Shown here: positions 63,874 to 64,000 of the stretch, in pieces
Layout of the letters: each line of letters begins with the position of its first letter
Position numbering within the stretch: the stretch's first letter is position 1
Assembly: GCA_038240835.1 (NCBI GenBank)
Contig: JBBRGJ010000001.1
Coordinates: forward strand, 17,701 to 81,700
Direction of reading: 5' to 3'
From: JBAXTE01 sp038240835
GTDB lineage: Bacteria; Bacteroidota; Bacteroidia; Bacteroidales; WCHB1-69
DNA length: 64,000 bases
The notes under the pieces: generated by a model
Database searches by the model: none
Seen by the model: the letters and a program-made list of their open reading frames with translations, nothing else
What the model was told of the DNA's origin: nothing
Made by a program: the position numbers and the translations under genes

Positions 63874-64000
63874 GCGCATAAAGCGCAGAAGTTTTTATAT
63901 CTTTACCAAATGGGAAAAGGATTATATATGGGATTAAATTCAATTGAATTTCATAGACGGTTTCAAAATGATGATGACTGTTTAGAATATTTATCAGAAT
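63866..64000 (+). mobile_element. Left end of an IS1595-like insertion sequence
   Basis: The hsdS frame ends in GGTATAGGCGCATAAAGCGC, which reads like an IS terminal repeat. A transposase reading frame starts 55 bases further on and resembles IS1595-family openings (see the CDS entry). The right end and the target-site duplication are outside the window, so the boundary is approximate. Confidence 0.65.
63928..64000 (+). CDS. IS1595-like transposase, N-terminal fragment
   Basis: From ATG 63928 the frame reads MGLNSIEFHRRFQNDDDCLE and continues to the window edge. The FxxRFxxxxDCxxYL pattern is the start of IS1595 (ISXO2-like) transposases, which next have a zinc finger and then the DDE/DDD domain. 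Only 24 codons are visible, so the family call is tentative. Short and cut off by the window end. Confidence 0.7.
   Translation, partial: MGLNSIEFHRRFQNDDDCLEYLSE

Overview
The window is a stretch of chromosome from an AT-rich member of the Bacteroidetes, probably Bacteroidales-like and possibly uncultured. Several features support this. A secreted protein has a type IX secretion C-terminal sorting domain. GldF/GldG homologues lie next to dnaN. There is a Wzi-type capsule protein, a UpxY-like NusG paralogue and DUF5606. Many genes are preceded by the Bacteroidetes -7 element TAnnTTTG, and Shine-Dalgarno signals are mostly weak. I saw no rRNA, tRNA or CRISPR.

Layout. 1-12.9 kb: the end of an S9 peptidase, a DUF4412-like secreted protein, a Cys-rich membrane protein, topoisomerase III, an M14 carboxypeptidase, a DUF4143 ATPase with three phased palindromes in its promoter, an outer-membrane barrel protein and a large type IX-secreted repeat protein. 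13.0-33.4 kb, all on the minus strand: a Wzx/Wzy-type surface polysaccharide locus. Transcription runs from an initiating sugar transferase and Wzi through Wza, Wzc and an OmpA protein, past a terminator-like hairpin, into a NusG/UpxY-like antiterminator. It continues into a nonulosonic (legionaminic-type) acid gene set (aminotransferase, acetyltransferase, synthase, 2-epimerase, nucleotidyltransferase, CMP-transferase), Wzx, a GT52-like transferase, Wzy, an acyltransferase and two GT4 glycosyltransferases. The locus makes a CMP-activated nonulosonic acid, builds it into a repeat unit, and flips, polymerises and exports the polymer.

33.5-61 kb is mostly housekeeping: guaA, a LysM/periplasmic-binding fusion, YraN, LD-carboxypeptidase, an ExbB-ExbD-TonB set, folC and guaB. 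A run of three SurA/parvulin-type folding factors leads into a MoxR ATPase, gldFG, a DUF4340 protein and dnaN. On the minus strand are pyrD/pyrK, DUF5606, a PNGase F-like glycoamidase and a HEAT-type lipoprotein. 61.2-64 kb starts a type I restriction-modification locus: hsdM, a YhcG/DUF1016 nuclease, and an hsdS cut short after 59 codons, followed at once by the start of an IS1595-like transposase that runs off the window.

The gaps between genes are unusual. They hold several families of dispersed palindromic or low-complexity repeats: CTACC hairpins, a CACTGAGCC...GAAGTG motif, a TCCCGAAAAA multi-hairpin module, a GC-rich ~260 bp element on both sides of folC, GGGTTCA tracts, and a 123 bp MITE-like element. 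None of these is explained by the genes around them.
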